DNA of 64,000 bases. Source: Jackrogersella multiformis. Taxonomy: Eukaryota > Ascomycota > Sordariomycetes > Xylariales > Hypoxylaceae. The position numbers were made by a program, and so were the translations under genes. Within the stretch, counting starts at the first letter, position 1. Each line of letters begins with the position of its first letter. The stretch is from positions 2,356,001 to 2,420,000 of the forward strand of contig CADCXD010000005.1 in NCBI GenBank assembly GCA_902806575.1, written 5' to 3'. Shown here piece by piece: positions 23,188 through 35,754 of the stretch. The notes beneath the pieces are model-generated. The model worked only from the letters and a program-made list of their open reading frames with translations, did no database searches and was not told where the DNA came from.

Positions 23188-26100
23188 TGGTGATGATTTG
23201 TTGCTCAGGTACCCTTTGCTCGCAACGACCTGTCTTAGAAAGTCGGAGCAAAGGGGGGTTAGCGGCTAGCCGGTACTCGAACGTTACCAACCCTACAGTA
23301 CGTTGAAGAATTGGATTGCAGCTCAGTTTCCCGAACTAGACGTTGTCGCAGGCGTAGGAACTCCGGATCTCGAAAGATAGGAGTAGTAACACTAGGGAAC
23401 TAGGGAACCAGCGTGTCTCTGAGAATTGTCGTCGTTAGCGATTCCGGTCCAACAATTTTCCTTTTTTCTTCTTTTTCTTCTTCTTCTTCTCTTCAATGTG
23501 ACTCTACGAGTGGTGAGCAGCGATCACAAGGTTGCTGCGGTAGGTACAAATAAATTTGTTGTTGTGTTATTGTGTTCGTGGGGTTGTGCGGAGCAATTCA
23601 GAGATAGGTAGTCAGAGGAATTTGAATGGGTTTTGTAGTATTGTAGTCTTGTAAAAGTAAATATAGAAAAGTCTCCGGGTCACAATTGGGAGATAGAAAA
23701 TTGTCTGGGGGATCCCGGTTCTTCCAATGAGAGTGAATCAGTTGGGCGCAAAGGGATGTCGAATTGGGTTGCTGTTCCGCTACAAAATATGTGTGGAATT
23801 GCAAGTGCAAGTGGTGCAAGTGCAAGTGGGTGCGAATTGAAGCGGGGTGAATCGAAACTCGGTTTAGGTAGGTACGGTATGCGATAAACCGGTCTTGTTT
23901 TGTTTTTGTTTTTGTTTTTTTCTTTTTCTTTTCCACTTTCCCCTTTTTTTCCCTTTTCCCTAATAGAAGGTACGAGACACACTTACCCTTCTTAGTACCC
24001 CGAAACAGAAGGGGGTCCCCGTACCGTATATCACCGAAACTTGTAACTTGTTAGGTACTTAGAAGTGGGTAGTAGTACCTAGTGTAGGTATGCGATGCGA
24101 TAGGTATGAATCCGATACGATGCGATGCGATGCGATGCGATTCGATGGAATGTTGATATCTCGCCGAGTGTCGTTTCGCCTCGAAGGGCTAAAACGAGAA
24201 TCCGCGGTGAGAACTTCCGAATCTCACGATGCGAATCGAAGCACGACCGGCCACTATCTTTTATTATTGTGCGTCAGAAAAGACGAAGGATCAGAGAACA
24301 GGGAAGGACGTCGGGATCTTATAACAAGTGCCACTAATACCTAGTAGACACTACGATCCCGTCGTCAGCGAGAGGGGGGCCGGATGACACAGCCCAGACT
24401 CCAGAGAGAGGGGCAGAGGTCAAAGGGGCTAAAGTAATAGCACATACGCTACACCTACATACACATAGCACCAGCATAGTACACGCACACACGCACACAT
24501 ATATACACATACATAGACACATACACGTACCCGTACTACGGAGCACATGTAAACATCTCACTGCTCTAGAACATCCATCCTAAGATGTAGTGTAGGTAGA
24601 TCCCTCCTCACCACAGGAGCCGAGGAGTAGCAGCAGCAGTAGCAGCACTAGCTCATGCTTCAAAATGATTGTGTTGATACATGATCAATACTAAGATATA
24701 GATGCATCTTATGAACTGATAATAAAATGAAATAAGACGAAACAAGATGAAATAAATAAATCAAAAATAAAATGAGATAACAACTTACATTGACCGGTAA
24801 GTTGAAGTGAATTGCGTTGTTATAGGTACCTAGGTAGGTACCAAGGTAAGGTATGCTTTGTTAAAATAAAATAAAATAAAAAAAGTCTTATATGCGGCTA
24901 TAGCGTTATCTGTATTGTATGGCGTCGAGGAAAGGGAGCAGCAACAGCAGAGAGAAAAAAAGCATAGAGGAAAGATAGAAGGAATGGTTGTGGCAGTATC
25001 TTAAACTTGTCAAAGTCCCGGGAGCTAGTCTGGGACTGGTAGCATTCAAGTAGGTTCCGGTGCTTATTATTGTTATGAAGGCTGTACTGTGTACAAATGA
25101 GTAGTGGGTAGTCCAAAGAAGGGAAGGGCTAAATAAGAGGAGGGGTCCGGGCTAAAGCAGGCTGAGAACTGGAGGACTGGAGGACTGGAGGACAGAAGGA
25201 CAGAAGGACAGAAGGACAGAAATACACGCAGAATTTGGTCCACACCGCTGCGCGTTGCTAGGGGCCAGACGCAGACTCGCAGACCACCAATGGCAACCAA
25301 TAACTTCGAACCTGGGCTTACACCGAACACGACAGCATTATCATCACTGGCGCCCTTCATCTCGCAAAAGTCTTTCGTCTCCGGTGTATAATTCCTGCCT
25401 GGGTTCCCAATGTACAGTTTTCTTTCTTCCAGCCTTGTTCCTGATTTTTGTTCCTGGGTTTTCAGATCGTTCGATCTCGTCCGTTAATAAGGGGCCATCC
25501 TTATATCGGAGTGTTCGGAGCTCTGCCGCAGCATCTGTAGCGGACATTGGGATGATAACCGGGCATCCTGGCGTTTGATAGACCGGCTGATATACCCGCT
25601 ATGACTACCTAGGTATGTATATACCAGGAACGCACGTCCGACGAAAGTCCTTTTCCCGTTACTGGAGATAAATCGCAGATATTGGTTAATACTGGAGTTG
25701 ATTATGGAGGGCTCAGGATGCTGGCTTAGGAGTTAAGGAGGTCCGATGTTTCCCCTTAGAGGACGGAGTCGACGTCGCTATGAGTATCTTCCTTACCGTC
25801 TTACAATAAACTCGAGTTCTCGAGCAGAGAACCAAAAGGCGTGGCCATTCGATCCTACTAATAAAGCCTCTCTCACACACACTCACACACTCACCCACCG
25901 ATCTTTAGGTATATTCAGTATGGCCTCTAAAACCCAAAGTACGTGGTCTCGTAGGAGACCTGTTAGTAGGTACATAACTAGGTGGTATGGAGACAATGCA
26001 TTGTTTGCTGCGATGACTTCCGTTAGGATGGGCGTGCAGATTGCCAGCGAATTCAAGACATCTTCAACATGTAATTGAGGAGGGCCAATCCCAAATGAGA

Positions 26101-26725
26101 AGTATCAGGAACAGCAACCCTACCATAACCAATGGAGAATGGATGATGGATCCATATACTTGTATGCGGCTGGACCCGTCCTAGATGTCTCTGACTGTGG
26201 GACTCTGATTACTTTCGGCTAGACGATGCCTGACGAAGTGACTTCTTTGCTGCCCAAATATCATAATACGGTACCTATAGTTGCAATGCGCCCAGATCTA
26301 GATACACACCGAATAATAAGACTCGATAATGTGAGCCACCTGCTGAATTCTTACCCCTTCAATCGTAATGCCGCTTTTCTGATTCACGACAACTAAAGCT
26401 GCGCTACTGGAGCCACGTGCTACTGATACTGTAGGAACAGTCGCCCAGTAAGGTAGTTGGTCAAACCAACATATTGCATCCTTACACTAGACACGTCTGC
26501 ATGCCTAAAAGTCCCACCGCCTCTAGATACGAAATCCACCTAGGGCACCAATTGGCGGTTTAGCCCCTTTGCATATGCTAGATGCAACTTGTCCTTATTA
26601 GTTGCACGATGACTTGCAAACTGTCGCAATCAAATCGGCCATGTGAATGAGGCTAAAGTGGGAATCGTGGCGGAGTCATTGAGATTCTACCGCGCGCAGT
26701 GGTTCCCAACCAGAACGGCAGCTCC
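23188..26725. other. 3.5-kb gene-poor stretch upstream of the ULD gene
   Basis: Between two minus-strand genes, far longer than the typical spacing here, with no recognisable gene. Contents: T/C-rich runs (23455-23497, 23890-23965), a GATGC-type pentamer run (24115-24140), a CA-rich microsatellite (24480-24535), an A-rich segment (24715-24790), short tandem repeats of GAGGACTG and ACAGAAGG (25170-25220), TACCTAGGTA at 24827-24836 and 25606-25615, and a CACACT run (25870-25895). Short open frames at 24090-24344, 25073-25360, 25344-25547 and 25746-26078 show no domain. It may hold a long 5' leader, promoter or noncoding RNA. Confidence 0.5.
25170..25220 (+). repeat. Short tandem repeats (GAGGACTG and ACAGAAGG units)
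   Basis: About three GAGGACTG units pass directly into about four ACAGAAGG-type units, with GAGGAC/AAGGAC common to both. This suggests the second array arose from a variant of the first. It lies in the gene-poor stretch and has no coding role visible. Confidence 0.75.
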
Positions 26726-27863
26726 TCATCTGATGATCGCAGTTGAGCCATTCTCGAGGAGTTCTCGGGTCGCCTTGATTTCGGCTTCGTCGTACCCTTG
26801 CCAACCATTTTCTCCCGCTGAATTGCGACGCACGATTTCTGCTAGCTTTTCCGTAGCCATCTGATCAAGTCTGCCAAGCGTAGCCGAATCAGGTACGGCG
26901 AATCCATCAGAGCCTATCCGATTTGGCAATGCCTTCTCGGGGTCGCTCAGAAGTTGCTTCGTAGTCTTGTTACCCAAGTCAGTTTATTTCTTGCTTGACT
27001 GCTAAGACTTAGGAATACCTACTAGTTTAAGGCCGTAATAACCTCGCAGATAGCCGTCGCACAGCTCGATGCTTCGGCTGAACCGTTTGAGAGCCTCACC
27101 TAGTTGACCTGCATTACCTGATGACTTTGCGGCAACGAATAATACCTCACCCAAACGAGCATGTATCTGTCATATCCTTGGTCAGAAACGGGAGAGGATT
27201 TAAGATGCGCAGATGGGAAGACCAACATTCCAGGCGTTAGGCTGTAGGACAAGAACCTCCTCGAGCGCAAAGATGGCTTGGGAATATAGTCCTTGAGAAA
27301 AATAAAGGTCGGCAAGTTCAGCCCATGCTTCCGCATCCGTAGGTGAGATGTCGAGAAGCGATATCAAAGTACTGATGGACTCAGAAATCCGTCCAACAGA
27401 CCGCAGAAGAGCCACGCGACGCTTCAATATGGGCTAACAGTGGTAATCAGTATCATTGCGTTGAATAATAGGCGGTGAGACCTACGATATTAGTTGGATT
27501 ATCTTGTAAGATGTGCTCATATTCATTCAGAACGGCATCTAAGGTTGTAGTATCATTAGCATCGGCTTCCTTGAGGATGCCTTTTAAGGCCATGATACGT
27601 TCGTTGTCATTGCCGAATCTGTTCACAAGTCTCCCTAGACATTGATGGGCCGACTCGTCGTCTCCAGTCCGAAGGCACGACAATAGGAGATTCTCGTATG
27701 TAGTCCAAAGTTCAGGGGTTTCCGGAGCCGAGAGTAGAGACTGGAAAAGAGAAGCTGAGACGGCACCAGTAGAATTCCCCAGTATGTTCGGAGCTTGCTG
27801 TGAATGTTGCAAGGCTACGGCTGGGGGTAAGTGACTGGGCGGATGGAGTAATGAGGAAGACAT
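26726..27863 (-). CDS. emc2: ER membrane protein complex subunit 2 (EMC2/Oca3), TPR protein
   Basis: Four exons, 27863-27486, 27433-27227, 27166-27023 and 26965-26726, give 322 residues. TPR helices are evident: LWTTYENLLLSCLRTGDDESA, ALKGILKEADA, LKRRVALLRS, AEAWAELADLYFSQGLYSQAIFALEEVL (a textbook repeat), ARLGEVLFVAA, and GYLRGYYGLKL. The C-terminal helix LDQMATEKLAEIVRRN is the family ending. Emc2 is the cytosolic scaffold of the ER insertase for tail-anchored and multi-pass proteins. Introns are 52, 60 and 57 nt; donors GTAGGT (twice) and GTTGGT are non-consensus, but each keeps frame and homology. The acceptor at 26966 (ACAAG) is chosen because an in-frame stop rules out earlier sites. 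Confidence 0.92.
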
Positions 27864-28592
27864 ATCAGCAATGGTAATTTGATCCCTTATTAAATATGAC
27901 TGAGTGGTTTGTCTTTGTGTTGTATATATAATGTTACCTAGGTACTTCTAGGTAGGTAGTATCTGGCTGAACTTGATGAGGCGGCGTACAATTAAAGGCA
28001 CATGCACGGTTAGAAGATCCATAGATGTAAGTGAGAACCTTACCTACCTCTTAGGTACACATTACGTAAGTTTTTTTTTAATCGCTATGGTACTAGAAGC
28101 ACGGTGTCGGAAGCTACGTTCTGCCGTCTCTACCTAGGTACTATGTAACTTTGAAAATACGTAGGTACCTAGGTACATATGTATTGTACCTAAATACCTA
28201 ATTAATGGCCTAAGCTCCGCTGACGTGACTGGAGTAAGGTTTCCGACTTGACGTTTCTGCCGTGGGGCAAGCTCGAACTTCAAAGATACCTACCTCTACC
28301 TACCAGGGCTGCGAGGTACATTTCTTAAGTTACATACCTACATAGTACACATTTCTAAAGTTACCTACCTTGCACCTATACACAATTAACTACCTAGGTA
28401 GGGGCCGACTCGACCTCCTAGATGAACCGTACACCTGCGGCGCCTACATCTTGTTCAGCTACCATCACGCTGTCAAGATGCTCAATTATTTGAGGCACAT
28501 TTTGAACCCACCTTCCCCTACCTACAGCTGATCATTCTTCTAAACTACCCCGAGAACTGGCCAGCACCGCCAAAGGTGCAATTTGGGCGATC
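27864..28592. other. Intergenic region, divergent promoters of emc2 and AP-3 delta
   Basis: 730 bp with dense repeats: TACCTAGGTA at 27935-27944, 28131-28140 and 28391-28400, and looser clusters at 28160-28200 and 28285-28310. A run of nine T lies near 28071-28080. No gene is visible. Confidence 0.5.
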
Positions 28593-31500
28593 ATGTACGT
28601 TACCTAGTTGTATCAAGATGGCCTCGCGTAACTCGCAGTGTGTTAACGGTCCTACCCTAATCCTAGGTTCGAAAAGTCGCTATACGACCTCATTCGAGGT
28701 CTGAGAAATCACAAAGGCAACGAGAAGGAGTACATGCAAAACTGCTTGAAAGAATGCCGTTCAGAAGTCCGAAGCCAGGACCTAGGTTAGATATATGCCA
28801 TCATAACTACCTTGTAGGCCTACTGGGTCCACCGCTAACCCGAGGCGTTTCTATTATAGATCTCAAGGCGACCGCCCTGCTGAAGTTAATTTACTTGGAA
28901 ATGTTCGGACACGACATGTCATGGGCTTCCTTCAATGTCCTCGAGGTCATGGCTTCTACCAAGTATCACCAGAAGCGAGTGGGATATCTTGGCGCCATCC
29001 AGAGCTTCCGCCCTGACACCGAAGTCCTCATGTTAGCAACAAATCTCCTCAAGAAGGTATGAGATTAATCTTAGGGTAGATATTTAAAGATCCAGAGAAA
29101 AGGAAGTACTGAACGTGTCTTCAGGATTTGACAGCACCATCGACGACCACCATCGCTCTTCCAATAGTGACCCTTCCGCATGTTATCACTCCGTCTCTTG
29201 CGCTCTCTGTTTTACCCGACCTCCTACCACGATTGAGCCATACCCATCCCGCGATTCGCAAGAAGACGATCGTTACGTTATACAGACTTGCCTTGGTTTA
29301 TCCCGAAACACTACGCGCCGCCTGGCCGAGGATCAAAGAGAGGCTCATGGACAGGTCCGAAGACCCCAGTGTTACGGCCGCAATCGTCAATGTCATTTGC
29401 GAGCTGGGATGGCGGCGGCCCCATGACTTCCTCCCCTTGGCACCCCGGCTGTTCGAGTTACTGGTTGATAGTGGTAACAACTGGATGGCCATTAAGCTGA
29501 TTAAGCTGGTGAGCAGCGGAGGGAAATATCCGTCTATAGTATCGGTCAGGTTAACATTGATCTAGTTTGCCACCTTGACACCACTTGAGCCGAGACTTGT
29601 TCGAAAATTACTGCCGCCCTTGACCGAGATCATCCGGACAACTCCAGCCATGTCCTTATTGTACGAATGTATAAGCGGCATTATCCAGGGTGGAATCCTC
29701 GGAAGCGGCGAAGATGCAGATGGGAGAGAAGAAATCGCATCTCTTTGTGTCAGTAAGCTCCGAGGAATGATCATGATAGACGGTGATCCAAACTGTAAGT
29801 ATCGCCTTGACTATCGTGGCTTTATTTGCTAACTATGGATGGCATAGTAAAATATGTGGCGCTGCTCGCTTTCAACCAGATCGTCCTCACTCACTCGTGG
29901 CTGGTCGCCCAGCAGGAAGATGTTATCCTAGAATGCATAGACAGTACCGACATTTCTATTCGCATAAAGGCCCTAGATCTCGTCCAGGGCATGGTTAGCG
30001 GTGATAATCTAGTCTCCATTGTTAGCCGTCTCATGAGACAACTCAAGCTCTCGTCCCCAGGAGACCGCAAGACGATGAATTCTTCGGGCTTGAGCCCAGG
30101 GGATTCAGATGAAGAGGATTTAGAAAGGACGATCGATTCCATTCCGAGATTTGCGAACCAAACTCCGCCGCTCCCAGACGATTACAAGATTGATGTGATC
30201 AATAGGATACTAAATATGTGTTCTCAGAACAACTACGGTTTCTTAACAGAGTTCGAGTGGTATATCGATATACTAACGCAACTCATCCGGACTGCCCCGT
30301 TACCACGAGCCATTAGCGACATTGATTCGCTTTCCTCGTCCGGGAAGTCGAATGATGGAGATATATCTGAGAAGATAGGTGGCGAGTTGCGGAATATTAC
30401 CGTCAAAGTTCAGGCTCTTCGTCCTATGTGTGTTCGAGCTGCCGAGGAGATTATATCTCAGTTAAACAGCGAAGCGCCGATTGGCCAATCTATTGTTTCG
30501 AGAGCATTAACGCCGATTGCTTGGATTATCGGCGAATTCTCTTCGGAATTATCTTCGCCGGACGATATTCTTGGGACTCTGTTACAACTGATTCCGAAGA
30601 CCTCCTCTCCGGAGTCTCTTGCAGCCTGCCTCCAAGCGAGCATCAAGGTTTTCTCTTTGGTTGGGGGAGATCAGCTAACTCCATGGACACCCGAACGCAA
30701 ATCGAAAATGTCGCTCCTGATGGCTCGCATTATCCATTCTTTCGAGGCGTTGATGCTTCATCCTAATCTAGAAGTTCAAGAACGAGCAGTAGAGTTTATA
30801 GAGCTATTGAAACTTACTGCAGAAGCAGCATCAAGCCAGGAGGCTTCGACGGAAGCCGTCTACCAAGATCCTCCCTTGCTCCTTACACAAGCAATACCAT
30901 CCCTTTTTGCTGGGTGGGAATTAAATTCAGTTGCCGCAGCAGCCCAGAAGAATGTCCCACTCCCAGAGGGGTTGGATCTTGATGAACCTATCAATCCAAA
31001 TCTCGACTCACTCCTGGCATCCGCAGAATCGATATCCATACCAGTCGACGAAGCGGATGAATTTCAGAGTTTCTACTATCAGCGACCCCCGCCAACAAGT
31101 ATAGTCTCGGAACCAGCCATCAACAAACTAGCAGACGGTCGTGATGAAACAGCTAATTCCTACCAACAACCTACCGAAGAGACCTACCTAGACGCGGACA
31201 TATTAGCGAAAAGGAAGGCTGAGCGATTAGAAAGGAATCGTGACGACCCATTTTACATCCAGGGAAGTAACCCCATTCAGAGATCGTCGACTCCTATACA
31301 TAATATCCTCCAAAACTCGAACGGTCCCGACCTAGACGTCGACTCGATCCCTATCATGGAACTCGACCTCGACAAACTCAGCGCCGGCGTCGACCGCTCC
31401 CGACCTCAGCAACCCAGACCAGCGCGCCGGCCCCCGCGACAGAAAATCGTCGTCGCGGCAGACGAAAGCTTGGCTAGCAGCGGCTTAAGTACACCGAAGA

Positions 31501-32024
31501 ACTACGATTCCGAAAACAGCTCGGGCCCCGCGGCCAAGGTCCAAGGCAACAGCAACAACGCCCACAGCAAGAAGCTTAAGCAATCCCTTCTCGGCGTGGA
31601 CTCGACCAGCATTGGTACGCTTGATCTCAACGACTCTACCTCTACCGGCCACGCCGCCTTCGACCTCGAGGCCCGCCAGCGCGAGGAGGCCGAGATGGCA
31701 CAAGCCGTGAAGGAAGTCGAGCGCCTGCGCCTCGAGATGCAGCGCGCCAACGAGCGCATACAGGTCGCGCAGGGCGTCGACGCCGCTGGAACCGTGGTCA
31801 AGAAGAAGAAGACGACTAAAGCCAAGAAACCGAAGGGTGAGGGCGAGGGCGAGGGCGAAGGTAACGGACATGATGAAGCAGAGGTCAAAGTCAAGAAGAA
31901 AAAGAAGAAGGCCACTGTGGCTATAGACGAGGGAGCCGCTGGAGCCGGAGAGACAATAGTGAAACCTAAGACAAAGAAGAAGAAAGCTAAACCGGCCGAG
32001 ATACAGGATGTAGTAGCCGGCTGA
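28593..32024 (+). CDS. apl5: AP-3 complex subunit delta (adaptin)
   Basis: Six exons, 28593-28594, 28667-28785, 28860-29056, 29125-29508, 29566-29794 and 29848-32024, give 1035 residues. The start codon itself is split: AT at 28593-28594, then GTACGT...CTAG, then the G of TTCGAAAAG, giving MFEKSLYDLIRGLRNHKGNE, the expected start of fungal delta adaptins. The adaptin N-terminal helical domain runs to about residue 590 (DLKATALLKLIYLEMFGHDMSW, SFRPDTEVLMLATNLLKKDL, IALKFIxxL-type repeats). The tail is disordered, with RKAERLERNRDDPFYI and a Lys-rich end with Gly-Glu repeats. AP-3 carries cargo from Golgi/endosomes to the vacuole. No in-frame ATG upstream of the split one fits the family. Confidence 0.93.
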
Positions 32025-32991
32025 GGGAGAAGGATAGAAGAGGCCAAGTAGCATGAATCGTAAACCAGACATCCGTACATAGGGTATGGTATATAGACGC
32101 ATTATCATCTCTAGCTTTGCTACGATCTAAAGCGCCTTATGTCCCATACCTAAATCCTCATTTATATCCATCTGCATCCATATCTAGATATATATTTACA
32201 TTTACATTTATTCACACCAAAGACTCTTTAACTTTTACCCCTTACCCTATTAACTCCCGAAAGCAAGAACACATATCACAACAGCAAATACGACGGGCAG
32301 CAATCACGAAGATAAAAAAATAAAGAGAATTAATGTGATCTCGAGATTCAGCTATGGTCATGTCAACGTACAAACGTATGCTCGCGGGAAGGCTTTTGCA
32401 ATCCCCGCCGCTAGGTTAAAATAAAATAAAACCACCAATATCAATCAATCCCCGCCGCCATCACCATTTTGGAACACGTGCGCGTGCTGCTGCTGTAGGA
32501 GCCGGGACCAGAAACCTTCGGAAGCCAAACCAGACAGACAAGGCAATAAGAAAGAAGAAGCAAAAAAAGGGGGCCTTGGAATAGACACAAAAAAAGAGGG
32601 GGGAAGGAGGGGAAGAGGAAGAGGAAGAGAGAGTAAGTAGTGCCTAGGTAGGTAAGTAGGTAGGCAGCTACAAATCTCGAACAAACTCGGGATATACCAG
32701 GATCCCGAGGGTTTTTGTCCTTGTCTTCCTCGCATCGTAAAGGCCATATTCGTAGCTAGCATAGTACAAGGAAATCTCGTACAAGCGGGAAGAGGGCATG
32801 ATAGTAGTAGATAGCATCCATGTTACATTATGCATTACAATTCGCAACCGTCCGTAGCAGAGCAAGTGCCTCCTCGCGCCTTTGAACACCGTTCGCATCC
32901 GTGTGTGTGTGCGATACAAAAACCGCGTACTCCTGTGTCAGATATAGATATAGATCCTACAGCGTGAGATCGTGAGCCGACCCACGCGTTA
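32025..32991. other. Intergenic region between convergent genes
   Basis: 970 bp of 3' flanks of the AP-3 delta and RhoGAP genes. It holds A/G-rich and A-rich tracts (32545-32640), and one ACCTAGG-type repeat near 32643-32665. No gene is visible; the 207- and 192-codon minus frames at 31485-32108 are shadows of the AP-3 tail. Confidence 0.5.
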
Positions 32992-35754
32992 CTAGTCGTC
33001 CATGGGCGCGTCCACGAGCGTCACGCCGCGGTCGTGGAGCAGACCCCCTAGTTCTGCCTTCTTGCTGGTGGGTGTCGAGGGCGTGCTCCCGGTTCCCATA
33101 GCCGAGGCCGCAGCCGCCGTGACCCTGCGCCCGCCTACGAATCGGGCACCACTCCGACTCAAGCTATCCCGCTTCGAGAGCAGGGACTCGCCATTCGTGT
33201 GTTTGGGCGAGTCTTCATTCGCGGTCCCGTTTGAATCCGGCGGCGATCCGTCCGGAACCTCGAGGCTCGACCTCTTTACTGTGTTGAGGCTACCAAGACT
33301 ACTACGGTGGCGCTCGTTGGCGGTCGTAGGGCTAGCTATGGGGAACCGGGTCTCGGGACCGCCCGTGCTCCTGTCACGTCGGTGGCGGGGTCCGGGGGCC
33401 GGGCTGGTCGCACGTCCTCTCGGGTTCGCCTTGCTCTCTAGCAAGGCGCGTTGCCTCTCTTCCATGTGGGCTCTCCTGTTACTCTCGTCCGTGCTGATAG
33501 CTCTTGGTCGGTTGTTACTGATCGACCCCGAGTGTGTTAAACTCGACATACGCTTCAGCTCGCTAAAAATAGCGTCCTTGTGAGCAAAGAGGTCACGGAC
33601 TAAACGGTAAGCGTGCTTCTCCTCCATCGTTAACGAAGTTTCAGCTCGGGGCCGCAAGATGGATGGAGCCAGAGATGTTGCAAGCTCTGTTACGTATTGC
33701 TCGTCCGCCGACGTTAGATCAATCAGTCTTGTAAAGTGATTCATGCATGCGTCGAGTGTGGCAATGTTCGTAAGGCGTAGTTGTGAAAGTGTCTGCTGTA
33801 GAACGGCGACCCGTGCGTGGCTGGTGTTGTCTGACGTCGGAGTTGTGTAGATTGTCCTGATGATCTCGTACACATGAGAAGATACAAGCGAGTCTAAAAT
33901 CCACGTTAGTCTCTATGAAGTCATTCCGATTAGGATATTCAACAAAACATACCAGGGAGTTCCAGGAGGTATAGTTTTAGCAAATGCGCCACGCTGGAGA
34001 CGTCAAACTCGGCGAGCGCGTCAGGGGTAAAGGGCTTGCCATTGTTAACAATCGCTCGTAGCTTGTGAACTTGAGCAAGTTGAATTTCTGTAAGCCATAC
34101 TCCCCGCCTTGCTTCGTCGCCTTCTAGATCTGGGTAGTGGTTATCCAGATAGGTCAGGATCGTAGTGATGATAATGGGAACGCGCTTCTTATCCGCCCGT
34201 GCCCTCGCCTCTAAATCCACACCGAACGTCTGCTCGTCAACCTTGTTGTAATAGTTCTCGTACGTAACAACCCTAGGAGCAAAGCGGCCTGTCCTATAAT
34301 TCTCTAACAGGTATCGCAAATCCCCTGAAGGCTGTACTGTCTCTTGGTATAGGATCATGCGGTCCACTGTAGACTGTAGGCTCGGGATGACATTTCCAAT
34401 AGTGCCGGAGAAGTCGAGAATGACAGTCTTGATAGCCTTCAACCTGTCCAGCTCGCAACGCTCGAGGAATTTCAAGTGTACAAAGATGGCCTCTTCCAGC
34501 TCGCATCGCATCTCATCAAGCTTTTGAACAGAAGCTTTGTACTTCTCGTCGGTCTCCCTCGCTTCGCGCCGGAGACGTTCTGGGGGAGTCTCGTTGGGAT
34601 GTTGGCTGCCGAGGACATTCCAACCAGACAGATATTCGCTAACGGTGCCTGTAACTGGAGATTCGGATCCGTTTTCTTGGGACGAAGGCATGGAAAACGT
34701 CCTTGACATTGGCGCCTTCTTCTCCGGAATTCCTGAAAATTGGAACGCCTTTGGTCGCCACTGGTAGAAGAATTTCGAACTGTTCGCAAAATTGTTTCCG
34801 ACGTTGCCAACCAGACGAAGGAAGCCGTTGGACACCAAATCCTGACCGATTCGTTCCGAGTAGCTGATGCTGGTCGAACCCATATGCCGCTGTAGGTACT
34901 CGACTATATCAGAACCAGATGAAGTGTTCAGATATGTACCGAGGATAGGTACTTTTGTCTCGCCCATTTTTATCGTGTTCAGCATGTGGATTAGTATCTT
35001 CTTGACCTGCTCCTTCTCGTATGTCTCATCACCGATCTCGTATATTTCGTCATCTTCCTCCTCTTTATTTGGTACAACCTTTATCTCGGGTATGTTCTGG
35101 ATCAGCTTGGGACTCGTCTCCGGGTCTTGGAAAGCAAGCTTGTTTTCCTCCTCGAGGTCTTCGACTAGGCGGCACTTGTTAAAGTAGTTGCTTCGCAGCT
35201 TTTTAACTACTTCGGCTTGGCGGTCGTGAGCCTTGATGCGGGTCTGTAACTCATCTTGCGAATCTTGAATGCGAGACTCGTGAGCATCGCACCATCGCGC
35301 AAAGGGATTTACGACCAGGTCCCTGATGCTCTGTGCGATCTTCTTGTGATTTTTTGAAGCGTCTTCCATCTCGGTTCGGACGCCATCGTATGCCTAATCG
35401 CACAAGAAGCGAGGTTAGCTAGGATGTTCCTATGAGAAAGGTGTGGATGATTATGTAGTTCGTACTTTTCGCACACTTGCGCCATCGTCACGCGAAAAGC
35501 CGCCGGTAATCTTGTCTGCCGCGGGCGCAATCTCTCCAAGTCGCTGGCCGTAAACCTCCTCAGCTTCGGCTCGCATTCGGGCGATCGTCAGGACTTGTCG
35601 GTCCTCCTGGACTCCTTGCTGGAGTTTGCTAAACAGGACGCCGAGCCCTTGGGTATCGTTAGTCTTAGTACAGGAGGAAATCTAGAGGAAGTCTTGTTCC
35701 GCGCTCACCTGCGGCGTAGTCCGTCGACCAAAAAGAATCTGTGAACCCCGGCAT
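32992..35754 (-). CDS. F-BAR/DEP/RhoGAP protein (Rgd2-like)
   Basis: Four exons, 35754-35709, 35647-35466, 35393-33953 and 33893-32992, give 856 residues. The N-terminus MPGFTDSFWSTDYAAG, GVLFSKLQQGVQED and RAEAEEVYGQRLGEIAPAAD is the FCH/F-BAR start. A coiled coil, a DEP domain (about 214-290), more coiled coil and a RhoGAP fold (about 466-640, FGVDLEARA...VPIIITTILTYLD...LLKLYLLELPDSLV) follow, then a Ser/Pro/Arg-rich disordered tail. The order matches yeast Rgd2 and relatives, which act on Cdc42/Rho5 at the cortex. Where active GAPs have the arginine-finger loop, this one reads RRGVWLTEIQ (505-514), so GAP activity is doubtful. Introns are 61, 72 and 59 nt. Confidence 0.9.

Noticed and set aside
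24090..24344. 84-codon plus frame starting with MRCDRYESD
   Set aside because: Produced by the GATGC pentamer run; no domain or splice context.
25746..26079. 110-codon plus frame, or a short gene starting MASKTQ at 25921
   Set aside because: No recognisable domain; no splicing arrangement gave a family match. Kept only as part of the gene-poor stretch.
31485..32108. Long minus-strand frames (207 and 192 codons)
   Set aside because: Shadows of the charged AP-3 delta tail; no domain, and they run out into its 3' flank.
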